From an uncultured Mailhella sp. (lineage in GTDB: Bacteria > Desulfobacterota > Desulfovibrionia > Desulfovibrionales > Desulfovibrionaceae): 5,698 nt of DNA. Below the pieces are notes generated by a model that made no database searches, had not been told where the DNA came from, and saw only the letters and a program-made list of their open reading frames with translations. How positions within the stretch are numbered: position 1 is the first letter of the stretch; the number at the start of each line of letters is the position of its first letter. The stretch spans positions 5,528-11,225 of the forward strand of contig CAJTSU010000116.1 of assembly GCA_910579055.1 (NCBI GenBank). Direction: 5' to 3'. Position numbers and translations under genes: made by a program. Positions 1 to 5,527 of the stretch are shown piece after piece.

Positions 1-240
1 AACGTGCTCCCCGGAGGCGATGTCCGCCGTGGCGTCACCGATGGCGGAGCCGTACTTGAACACCGGGGTTCCCTGCGCAATGGCGCATACAGCCAGTTTG
101 TGCCCCATGGGAATATCCTGAAGGGCGGTGAAGCTTTCTTCACCTCTCTCTGTGGTCACCGTACAGCGTTCTCCTTTCTTTACGGGTTCCAAAGCCGTGA
201 CGACATTGTCCTTCGGATCAATAAGCAGAGTTTTGTCCAT
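1..240 (-). CDS. UxaA-family small subunit with SAF domain (partial, N-terminal 80 codons)
   Basis: This is the N-terminal part of a small protein of the UxaA (altronate/galactarate dehydratase) family; the C-terminus lies beyond the left edge. Read on the minus strand from the ATG at 240-238, it begins MDKTLLIDPKDNVVTALEPV and stays open to base 1. Residues from about 43 onward, DIPMGHKLAVCAI then GTPVFKYGSAIGDAT and IASGEHV, are the typical SAF-domain pattern of this family, which usually ends with a His-Val-His-Asn segment shortly after. In known members the SAF domain is either fused to a large dehydratase domain or is a separate subunit of roughly 90-100 residues, as in SuyA of (R)-sulfolactate sulfo-lyase (SuyAB) or in split altronate dehydratases. 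The enzymes are cytoplasmic and remove water or sulfite from a hydroxyacid. The gene diverges from the transporter operon across about 320 bases, which suggests co-regulation. The ribosome site is weak (GGGGA about 6 bases upstream). The family call is firm; the substrate is unknown. Confidence 0.85.
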   Translation of the reverse strand, partial: MDKTLLIDPKDNVVTALEPVKKGERCTVTTERGEESFTALQDIPMGHKLAVCAIAQGTPVFKYGSAIGDATADIASGEHV

Positions 241-413
241 GATGTTTCCCCGCTGAACAGGCTGAAATTTTTGAATCGTTTTGTTGTAGCGTTTAAGGTA
301 TTTCACAACAGGCCTTGAAAAAGATAGTCTTGTTTTTGGATAAAGGCGATGTTATTTTTTCCCTGAAAACAGAGGAAGACTCTGTAGCAGAATAGCGTTG
401 AAAATAACCTTGA

Positions 414-445
414 GCCGCTTTGCGGCAGGGAACATTGCCCTCCAT
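414..445 (+). repeat. Left unit of an inverted flanking repeat (REP-like)
   Basis: The core GCCGCTTTGCGGC (414-426) is a 5-bp stem with a TTT loop. The same 13 bases occur in reverse complement at 5580-5592. Similarity continues past the hairpin: 26 of about 32 aligned columns match by hand alignment, with one gap, ending in a shared CCAT. A second weak hairpin (GGCA 424-427 / TGCC 436-439) follows the first in this copy and is stronger in the other. No T-run follows, so it is not a typical terminator. A dispersed palindromic intergenic repeat is the simplest reading. Confidence 0.5.
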
Positions 446-464
446 ACCGGAGCAAAAGCACATG

Positions 465-478
465 TCTCTTTCAAGAGA
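465..478. promoter_or_regulatory. Palindrome TCTCTT-TC-AAGAGA, possible operator
   Basis: Two perfect 6-bp arms (465-470 and 473-478) flank a 2-base centre. It lies about 38 bp upstream of the candidate -35 box, a usual place for an activator or auxiliary operator site. No protein family can be assigned from the sequence alone, and short palindromes do occur by chance in AT-rich DNA. Confidence 0.25.
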
Positions 479-515
479 AATAAAATAATTATATATTTCA
501 CTATGATGTATAGGT

Positions 516-544
516 ATGACATATTATTTGTCTGACGGTATAAG
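516..544 (+). promoter_or_regulatory. Candidate sigma70-type promoter for the transporter operon
   Basis: A -35 box ATGACA (516-521, 5 of 6 to TTGACA) and a -10 box TATAAG (539-544, 5 of 6 to TATAAT) are separated by exactly 17 bases. Transcription would begin near 550-552, about 400 bases before the tctC start, leaving either a long leader or a small upstream gene (562-932). It is the best rightward promoter I can find between the divergent genes. A short dyad, GACA-N7-TGTC (518-532), overlaps the -35 box. Confidence 0.55.
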
Positions 545-549
545 ATACC
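537..549. promoter_or_regulatory. Palindrome GGTAT-AAG-ATACC over the -10 box, candidate repressor operator
   Basis: Perfect 5-bp arms (537-541 and 545-549) with a 3-base centre coincide with the candidate -10 element. Further copies of the GGTAT/ATACC half occur in the same intergenic region (297-301, 444-448, 513-517). A protein bound here would block RNA polymerase, as repressors of uptake operons often do. The regulator is not identifiable in this window. Confidence 0.35.
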
Positions 550-561
550 AGAGAGCCTATC

Positions 562-932
562 ATGCCGGATTCCATTGAGGAACGTCATGAACGGGCCACA
601 GGCGTTGGAAACGCCCGCATACGGGAGAACCTGCGCCTGGAGCGCGCCGCTTTTCCCGTTCTGCCATCCGTGTGCGTACCCCCGTCATTCCCGGCGTCAA
701 TGCCTCGCGGGCCGTTGTGCGCGCCCCGGGAGAGCATTTGAAGGATATGCAGAACATGCGCTGGGAGCTGCTTTTGTACCATGCGTACGGAAGCGCGAAA
801 TACGCAGGTCTCGGCCGGCGCTGCCGAAAGTACGCCGTGCCGGACGGGGAGTGCATGAAAGAGTCTGAAGAAACAGCCCGGCATTCCGCCCGCGTGGTCA
901 GCGCGAAGGAACATGCCGGGTCTTGCCAGTAA
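562..932 (+). pseudogene. Possible small gene broken by one frameshift; unrecognised
   Basis: An ATG at 562, about 11 bases after the predicted transcription start and preceded by GAGAG (551-555), opens a frame (MPDSIEERHERATGVGNARI...) that reads plausibly for about 30 codons, then turns proline-rich and stops at 739-741. Shifting frame at the TTTT run (651-654) gives 93 further codons to the TAA at 930-932, including RWELLLYHAYGSAKYAGLG, with roughly 70% G or C at third positions by hand count. One base lost from the T-run of an ancestral gene of about 123 codons would explain this. The joined frame would end 23 bases before tctC, a normal operon spacing. I do not recognise the product; upstream regulators are common in such loci, but no helix-turn-helix is evident. 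All three forward frames are fairly open here, so this may instead be an untranslated leader. Confidence 0.3.
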
Positions 933-955
933 CCTTTTACCGCATGAGGTGTCCG

Positions 956-1906
956 ATGAAATACGCAGTCCGAGTCAGTCTGCTCCTTCTGAGCGTTTTT
1001 TTACTGGGGGCGAATTCCGTTTCAGCCGCGTTTCCCGATCGGCCCGTCACCATCGTTGTCGGATTCGCTGCCGGGGGCGCGGGCGACATCATCGCCCGTT
1101 CCGTGGGGCTGGCGCTGGAAAAGGAACTGGGACAGCCCGTGGTCATCGTAAACAAAGGGGGCAGCGGCGGCGCGCTGGCCATTGGCGACGCCCTGACCAG
1201 GCCCGCCGACGGCTACACCATTGTGGGCACTATCAGCGCGGCCCTCACCCTGGATACACTGACCTCGAAAACCCGTTATAACCTGGCGGACTTCAGCCTG
1301 CTCGGCATGACCGGCGTGTATCAGGAAGGTTTTTTCTGCCTGGCGGACAAGCCGTGGAAAAGCATGAAGGAGCTTGTCGCCTGGGCCAGGAAGGAAAACA
1401 GGGCGCTGAGCTATCCGTCTTCCGTAGTGTTCGACAAGCTGATCACCCGGTACATCGGCGAGAAGGAAGGCATTGAAATCCGCGCCGTGCCCGTGCTGGG
1501 CGGGGCTGCGATTATTTCCTCGGTGCTGGGCGGGCATACCGATTTCGGGTATGGCGGCGGCTTTCAGTCCTCGTATGTGAAAGCCGGCAAGATGCGTCAT
1601 CTGGCTGGCATCGGCAGCCGGCGCTCCCCGTATGCCCCCGATGTTCCTACTCTGGCCGAGGAAGGCTGGCCGTTGCTGGTGTTCGACAACTACTTTGCCT
1701 TCTACGCTTCCAAAAAAGTTCCCGCCGAGATTCTGACCAGGCTTTCCGAAGCTCTGGTGCGCGCGGGCAACCAGCCCTCCGTACAGCAGGCCCTGGCCGA
1801 AAAGGCCGGGGTGTATCCCGCCGTGTTCAATGCCGAGGAATCCACAAAGATTCTGGAGGAAAGTCTGATCCGCTACCGGAATATGCTTGAGGAAATGAAG
1901 AAATAA
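956..1906 (+). CDS. tctC: TctC/Bug-family periplasmic solute-binding protein of a TTT transporter
   Basis: This is the extracytoplasmic substrate-binding component of a tripartite tricarboxylate transporter; it captures a carboxylate in the periplasm and delivers it to TctA/TctB. I start it at the ATG at 956, giving 316 residues: GAGGTG (946-951) sits just upstream, and the product then opens with an ideal Sec signal peptide (MKYAVRV, a Leu-rich core to about residue 19, then SVSA with cleavage before AFPDRP near residue 25). An in-frame TTG at 923 would only bury the signal. Family hallmarks are the first ligand loop GFAAGGAGDIIAR (36-48), VNKGGSGG (65-72), KAGKMRHLAGIGSRRSP (209-225) and PDVPTLAEEG (228-237). 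Length is typical and no break is seen. Bug proteins bind many mono- and dicarboxylates, so the ligand cannot be read off. It is the first clear gene of the operon. Confidence 0.93.
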   Translation: MKYAVRVSLLLLSVFLLGANSVSAAFPDRPVTIVVGFAAGGAGDIIARSVGLALEKELGQPVVIVNKGGSGGALAIGDALTRPADGYTIVGTISAALTLDTLTSKTRYNLADFSLLGMTGVYQEGFFCLADKPWKSMKELVAWARKENRALSYPSSVVFDKLITRYIGEKEGIEIRAVPVLGGAAIISSVLGGHTDFGYGGGFQSSYVKAGKMRHLAGIGSRRSPYAPDVPTLAEEGWPLLVFDNYFAFYASKKVPAEILTRLSEALVRAGNQPSVQQALAEKAGVYPAVFNAEESTKILEESLIRYRNMLEEMKK

Positions 1907-1908
1907 CG

Positions 1909-1924
1909 CTGCGGACGTCCGCGG
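1909..1924 (+). other. Intercistronic stem-loop between tctC and tctB
   Basis: A perfect 12-bp palindrome GCGGACGTCCGC (1911-1922) begins four bases after the tctC stop codon. In RNA it can form a stem of about 6 pairs (1909-1914 with 1919-1924, one G-U) closed by an ACGU loop. No T-run follows, so it is unlikely to terminate transcription. Stable hairpins just after a binding-protein gene often protect its 3' end and leave more of its mRNA than of the membrane subunits; that role here is inferred. Confidence 0.4.
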
Positions 1925-1954
1925 ACAAGGCCATTACCCCGTTGAGGAGCTTCT

Positions 1955-2398
1955 ATGCGGATTCAGGAATTCTGCGTGAACATATTGCTGATGATCGCGA
2001 GCATTGTCATGGTGCTCTTCATCATTCCGGAATGGACGCCGGAGCCGCAGGGCTATGGTCTGGCGGCGTCCACCCTGCCCAATGCGATGTGCGTTGTCAT
2101 TGGAACGCTGGCCTGCTTCCAGCTTGTCAGCGGCGTGCGGCGCGGTCTGGTGCGCAACGGGGATCAGCCCGTTTCCTTTGATGTCGTCATTCATCTTGCC
2201 AAGTATTTCGGTGTGATGCTGCTGGTCTTTCCCGCCTGGAAATGGCTGGGCTTCGTGCCGGGCGGCATGGCGGTGCTGGCGCTTCTGTATGTTGTGACAG
2301 GCATCAGAAACAGGGCGGCGATTGCGTTGATCTGCGCGCTGCTGCCCGTGGTCTGCCATGTTCTGCTCTGGTACGGGCTGCATATTCCCACGCCCTGA
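1955..2398 (+). CDS. tctB: TctB-family small membrane subunit of a TTT transporter
   Basis: This 147-residue integral membrane protein is the small, poorly conserved subunit of the TTT complex, working with TctA in the inner membrane. Identification rests on size, hydrophobic pattern and position between tctC and tctA. Hydrophobic segments lie at about 7-24, 43-60, 84-94 with 99-116, and 120-140, fitting the usual four-helix TctB layout. The segment KWLGFVPGGMAVLALLYVV (96-114) matches the typical 'lGf..a' start of the third-helix region, and the short tail LHIPTP resembles the family's C-terminal Leu-x-Val/Ile-Pro ending. A strong ribosome site, GAGGAG (1944-1949), lies 5 bases before the ATG. 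The gap to tctC is 48 bases and to tctA 35, consistent with one operon. Length is normal and the frame is intact. Confidence 0.88.
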   Translation: MRIQEFCVNILLMIASIVMVLFIIPEWTPEPQGYGLAASTLPNAMCVVIGTLACFQLVSGVRRGLVRNGDQPVSFDVVIHLAKYFGVMLLVFPAWKWLGFVPGGMAVLALLYVVTGIRNRAAIALICALLPVVCHVLLWYGLHIPTP

Positions 2399-2433
2399 GA
2401 CGGGGCGGACATACAAGATAAGAGTACGCCGTT

Positions 2434-3963
2434 ATGGAAAATTTTCTTCTCGGACTGGGGGATGTCTTCAACCAGACCTCCCTGGCGTTCATGCTCTTCG
2501 GGGTTGTCTGCGGCATCGTCGTGGGCGCCGTCCCCGGACTGAGCGGGCCGATGGCCATCGCCCTGTGCATTCCTCTTACCTATTACATGACGCCGGTAGG
2601 GGCGGTAGGCTTTCTGGTGGGCATCAACAAGGGCGGCACCTTCGGCGGTTCCATCGCCTCCATCCTGCTGAATACCCCCGGTTCTCCGGAATCGGCAGCG
2701 ACCTGCTACGACGGGTACCCGCTGGCGCTTCAGCGCAAGGGAGAAAAGGCGCTCAAGATTTCCCTCTTTGCCTCGTTTTTCGGGGACACCATTTCCGCCA
2801 TTTCTCTGGTGCTGCTCTCTGTGCCGCTGGCTTCCGTGGCGCTGAAGCTCGCTCCCGCCGATATCTGCGCGATTATTCTGTTCTCTCTGGTGCTGGTATC
2901 CGGGCTGGACACCGGCTCCATGTCCAAGGGGCTTATCGCGGGAGCGCTCGGCATGCTGCTCGGCTGCATCGGGCTTGATCCGGTCAGCGGTCAGCCGCGC
3001 CTGGATTTCGGCATACTTCAACTGAGCGCCGGCATTCCGCTGATGTGCCTTGCCATTGGCACGCTGGCCATGTCGGAAATCCTTTTCCAGATGCAGAAAT
3101 CCCGCCTGCTGGAAAAGAGCGGCGCGGAACTTGCGCGCACGGCTTCCCGCGCAGAGAGCCGCGTGAGCCGGGCGGAGCTGAAATCGGTCATCCGCACTGC
3201 CGTAAGGTCTTCCGGCATCGGAGTCGTGATCGGCGTACTGCCCGGATTGGGCGCGACCATGGCCGCATTCATGGCCTACGGAGCGGCGAAGAAGGCTTCA
3301 AGGCATCCCGAGGAGTTCGGCAAAGGCTCGCTGGAAGGCGTAGCCGCGCCCGAAGCGGCGAACAACGCCATCATCGGCGCAAACCTCGTGCCGTTGCTGA
3401 CGCTGGGCATTCCCGGCAACGTCGCGGCGGCCATTATTCTCGGTGCGTTCATGATCCATGGGCTTACCCCCGGCCCGCTGATGTTCGAGGAAAACCCGCG
3501 CCTGATTTACGGCATCTATGTTGCCGTATTCATGGCCGGGCTCATGAACCTGCTTGCGGGCTCCGCGGGACTGCGTCTGTTCATCCAGGTTATGGGGATT
3601 CCCCGGAGCATCCTGTATCCCGCCGTGCTGTATATCTGCATTGTGGGAGCCTATCTGGTGGGCAGTTCGGTGTTTGGGGTGGGTGTCATGTTCTGTCTTG
3701 CCCTGCTCGGCTTTTTCATGCGCAAGTTCGGCTATTCCTTTGTCACGTTTCTGATTGGTTTTGTGCTTGCTCCGGGCTTTGAGCTTTCCCTTCAGCAGAC
3801 GCTGATCCTGAGCGGGGACGATCCGAGCGTGTTCGTCACCCGGCCCCTGCCGCTGATCATGCTGGCGGCGTCTGTGCTGCTGGCGTTCCGCACCTGGCGC
3901 AATGCCCGGAAAAAGCCGGACCCCGCGCCTGACAGCGAGAATGCCCCGTTTTCGCTGGATTAG
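2434..3963 (+). CDS. tctA: TctA-family large membrane subunit (permease) of a TTT transporter
   Basis: This 509-residue, highly hydrophobic protein is the translocating subunit of the TTT system, expected to use an ion gradient to move the TctC-delivered carboxylate across the inner membrane. Both pseudo-symmetric halves are present. The first carries GIVVGAVPGLSG (27-38), INKGGTFGGS (64-73) and TPGSPESAAT (81-90). The second carries GVVIGVLPGLGAT (263-275), APEAANNA (305-312), LTLGIPGN (322-329) and HGLTPGPLM (342-350). A charged linker (about 221-252) joins the halves, and the C-terminal tail (488-509) is polar. The G-x3-G-x3-PGLxG motif in each half is the family signature. The start codon follows AGAG (2421-2424) at 9 bases, a modest ribosome site. 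Length matches the family (about 500 residues) and no frameshift is seen. The substrate cannot be inferred from this subunit. Confidence 0.95.
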   Translation: MENFLLGLGDVFNQTSLAFMLFGVVCGIVVGAVPGLSGPMAIALCIPLTYYMTPVGAVGFLVGINKGGTFGGSIASILLNTPGSPESAATCYDGYPLALQRKGEKALKISLFASFFGDTISAISLVLLSVPLASVALKLAPADICAIILFSLVLVSGLDTGSMSKGLIAGALGMLLGCIGLDPVSGQPRLDFGILQLSAGIPLMCLAIGTLAMSEILFQMQKSRLLEKSGAELARTASRAESRVSRAELKSVIRTAVRSSGIGVVIGVLPGLGATMAAFMAYGAAKKASRHPEEFGKGSLEGVAAPEAANNAIIGANLVPLLTLGIPGNVAAAIILGAFMIHGLTPGPLMFEENPRLIYGIYVAVFMAGLMNLLAGSAGLRLFIQVMGIPRSILYPAVLYICIVGAYLVGSSVFGVGVMFCLALLGFFMRKFGYSFVTFLIGFVLAPGFELSLQQTLILSGDDPSVFVTRPLPLIMLAASVLLAFRTWRNARKKPDPAPDSENAPFSLD

Positions 3964-4090
3964 AGCATTTTGCCATCACAATATATTGAAGATATTGAAG
4001 CCGGGAACTACGCAAAATCGCTGTAAACAGGGCCGCGGGAGATTTTGGCCCGGCATGTGCCTTCAACCATAAAACGATTCGGGAGAATAT
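3964..4090 (+). other. Gap between tctA and the cupin gene, with repeat and hairpin structure
   Basis: This 127-bp gap is the longest inside the rightward gene set. It holds a perfect tandem 9-mer ATATTGAAG x2 (3983-4000), a 7-bp inverted pair ATTTTGC (3967-3973) / GCAAAAT (4012-4018), a short palindrome CTGT-AA-ACAG (4021-4030), and a possible 5-bp stem GGGCC (4030-4034) / GGCCC (4047-4051). No T-run follows the stem, so a strong terminator is not supported. A second promoter or a processing site for the cupin-dehydrogenase pair is possible, but I see no good -35/-10 pair. Confidence 0.4.
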
Positions 4091-4447
4091 ATGGAAACAC
4101 AAACCAGAATCTGCGTCTTTGACTACGCTGCGACGCCGGACGAGGCCGTACCCGACGCGGGCAGCATCAGAAGGATGATCACCAGGGAAAATTCGGGCAT
4201 GGATCTGACCCTTTCCAAGGGCACGCTGAAGCCCGGGGCGGGGCATACATGGCACGCGCACGAAACACAGGATGAAGCGGTGTTCATACTTGAAGGCGAG
4301 GGAACCATGCATATCGAAGGGTATGGAGATGTGCGGTACAGGCCGGGCATGAGCATTGTCATTCCCAGGGGGGTGCGCCATTATAACGAGAATACGTCCG
4401 ATGCCGATGCCGTGCTGATATCGATCTTCAATCCCGCATTGCGCTGA
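4091..4447 (+). CDS. Small single-domain cupin protein
   Basis: This 118-residue protein forms one cupin beta-barrel. Motif 1, G(X)5HXH(X)4E(X)6G, is fully met by G49, H55, H57, E62 and G69. Motif 2, G(X)5PXG(X)2H(X)3N, is fully met by G86, P92, G94, H97 and N101. H55, H57, E62 and H97 should therefore bind a metal such as Mn, Fe, Ni or Zn. There is no signal peptide, so it is cytoplasmic. A good ribosome site, GGGAG (4081-4085), precedes the ATG. The gene ends only 18 bases before the dehydrogenase gene, so the two are probably translated from one mRNA. Small cupins next to catabolic enzymes may be isomerases, lyases, dioxygenases or non-catalytic metabolite binders. No DNA-binding domain is attached, so it is not an AraC-type regulator. 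The fold and metal site are certain in practice; the reaction is unknown. Confidence 0.9.
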   Translation: METQTRICVFDYAATPDEAVPDAGSIRRMITRENSGMDLTLSKGTLKPGAGHTWHAHETQDEAVFILEGEGTMHIEGYGDVRYRPGMSIVIPRGVRHYNENTSDADAVLISIFNPALR

Positions 4448-4465
4448 AAACGCGGGGAGCATGCC

Positions 4466-5527
4466 ATGAGCGAACAGACATACACGATTCAAGGAGAAGA
4501 ACTCCGGCTGTTCTGCGCGGCCCTGTTCATGTCGGAAGGTGTGCCGGAGGACGAGGCGCGCATTACGGCGGATGTTCTGGTGGAAGCCAACCTTACGGGC
4601 ATGGATTCGCACGGGGTGAGCCGAGTGGCCGCGTATATGGAACGCCTGCGCCAGGGGGGGAACCGCAGGGCCGCGAAAGTGGATGTGCTGGCGGACTTTC
4701 CCGCCGGAGCCACCTGGGACGCCAACGGCAGTATGGGGCAGGTGGTTGCGTACCGCGCCATGCGGGCCGCCATGGACAAGGCCCGGAACGTGGGCGTGGG
4801 CTTTGTCGCCGTCCGGCACAACAACCATACCGGGGCCAATGCCTACTACGCCCGTATGGCGGCGGAAGGCGGACTGATCGGGCTTATCGCCGGGAACGGG
4901 CCGCCCATGGTGGCCCCCTGGGGCAGTGCCTCGCCGTTCTTTTCGACCAATCCGCTGAGTTTCGGTGTGCCTGCCGGGGAAGAGCGCCCGGTTGTCATTG
5001 ACATGGCGACCAGCGTGTCCGCGCGGGGGAAGATCATTCTCGCCGCGAAAAACGGTACGGAGATTCCCCTGGGATGGGCTGTGGATGAGGAGGGCAATGA
5101 CACGCGCGATCCTTCTGCCGCCCTGAAGGGCGTGCTGCTGCCTTTCGGCGGACATAAGGGCTATGCCGTGGCCGTCATGGTGGAGGTGCTTTCAGGGTTG
5201 CTGTCCGGCGCGGGGTACGGCCCGACCATGAACGAGCACTACAACCGGCACGATGTGCCCGTGAACAGCGGAAACCTGTTTGCCGCCGTCGATGTTTCCC
5301 GCTTTGTGCCGCTTGAGGAGTTCAAGCGCGAGGCGGACGGCATGATCCGAACCATCCGTTCCGGCAAGGTACGCCCCGGCTTTGGGGAAATACTACTGCC
5401 CGGACAAATCGAGGCACGGATCAGGGAAAACCGGATGATCCGGGGCATTCCCCTGCCTGAACCGGTGTTTCGGGAACTGGAGAAAGAGGGCGCGCGCTGC
5501 GGCGTGACGCCCCCTGTGCCGCTTTAG
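4466..5527 (+). CDS. LDH2/MDH2-family NAD(P)H-dependent 2-hydroxyacid dehydrogenase
   Basis: This 353-residue cytoplasmic oxidoreductase belongs to the malate/L-lactate dehydrogenase type 2 family, which is unrelated to Rossmann-fold lactate dehydrogenases. It interconverts a 2-hydroxyacid and a 2-oxoacid, or related imines, with NAD(P)H. Seen in order: GMDSHGVSR (45-53), the VRHNNHTGA segment (117-124 region) with the likely catalytic His121, APWGS and TNPLSFGVPAG (161-171), VIDMATS (177-183), IPLGWAVDEEGN with TRDP (200-216), and LLPFGGHKGYAVAVMVE (224-240). Length is normal for the family (about 330-360) and all landmarks are intact. The ATG at 4466 is chosen because GGGGAG (4454-4459) lies 6 bases upstream; the ATG at 4461 hits a stop after one codon. 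Family members include ComC ((R)-sulfolactate dehydrogenase), malate, ureidoglycolate and 2,3-diketogulonate enzymes. With a TTT importer and a UxaA-type subunit nearby, a ComC-like or sugar-acid role fits; the substrate is not proven. Confidence 0.93.
   Translation: MSEQTYTIQGEELRLFCAALFMSEGVPEDEARITADVLVEANLTGMDSHGVSRVAAYMERLRQGGNRRAAKVDVLADFPAGATWDANGSMGQVVAYRAMRAAMDKARNVGVGFVAVRHNNHTGANAYYARMAAEGGLIGLIAGNGPPMVAPWGSASPFFSTNPLSFGVPAGEERPVVIDMATSVSARGKIILAAKNGTEIPLGWAVDEEGNDTRDPSAALKGVLLPFGGHKGYAVAVMVEVLSGLLSGAGYGPTMNEHYNRHDVPVNSGNLFAAVDVSRFVPLEEFKREADGMIRTIRSGKVRPGFGEILLPGQIEARIRENRMIRGIPLPEPVFRELEKEGARCGVTPPVPL

Larger units (their letters stand above)
241..561. other. Divergent AT-rich intergenic regulatory region
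   Basis: No convincing gene is present between the leftward UxaA-family gene and the rightward transporter operon. The stretch is much more AT-rich than its surroundings, especially 476-550. It contains a 6-bp-stem inverted repeat (ACAGAG 369-374 / CTCTGT 380-385), one unit of a longer repeat (414-445), a 14-bp palindrome (465-478), a strong candidate promoter (516-544) and a palindrome over its -10 box (537-549). I found no leftward promoter good enough to name for the UxaA-family gene. The layout is that of a shared control region for two divergent transcripts. Confidence 0.6.

Noticed and set aside
4..318. 104-codon forward open frame at the left edge
   Set aside because: It overlaps the opposite-strand UxaA-family gene, whose SAF motifs are clear, and it shows no motifs itself.
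352..588. 78-codon minus-strand frame with a hydrophobic stretch
   Set aside because: The hydrophobic run comes from AT-rich promoter DNA. There is no good ribosome site and no family resemblance.
585..914. Minus-strand frames (560-856 and 585-914) and the forward frame 575-868 in the tctC leader
   Set aside because: They overlap each other in a GC-rich stretch where nearly every frame is open; none shows a motif or a convincing ribosome site. The joined frame 562-932 fits the promoter and operon spacing better.
923..955. Earlier in-frame TTG start for tctC
   Set aside because: It would add 11 residues ahead of a perfect signal peptide. The ATG at 956 has GAGGTG at the right distance.
1022..1600. 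192-codon open frame on the minus strand
   Set aside because: It is antisense to the well-supported tctC and has no domain signature.
2191..3021. 276-codon open frame on the minus strand
   Set aside because: It is antisense to tctB and tctA and its product is an Arg/Gln/His-rich low-complexity sequence without motifs.
3983..4000. CRISPR-like repeat
   Set aside because: It is only two adjacent 9-mers with no spacers and no cas genes nearby.
3857..5155. 432-codon open frame on the minus strand
   Set aside because: It runs antisense across the end of tctA, the whole cupin gene and half the dehydrogenase, all clear family members. Its product is rich in His, Arg, Pro and Gly with no recognisable domain, which is typical of a shadow frame in GC-rich DNA.
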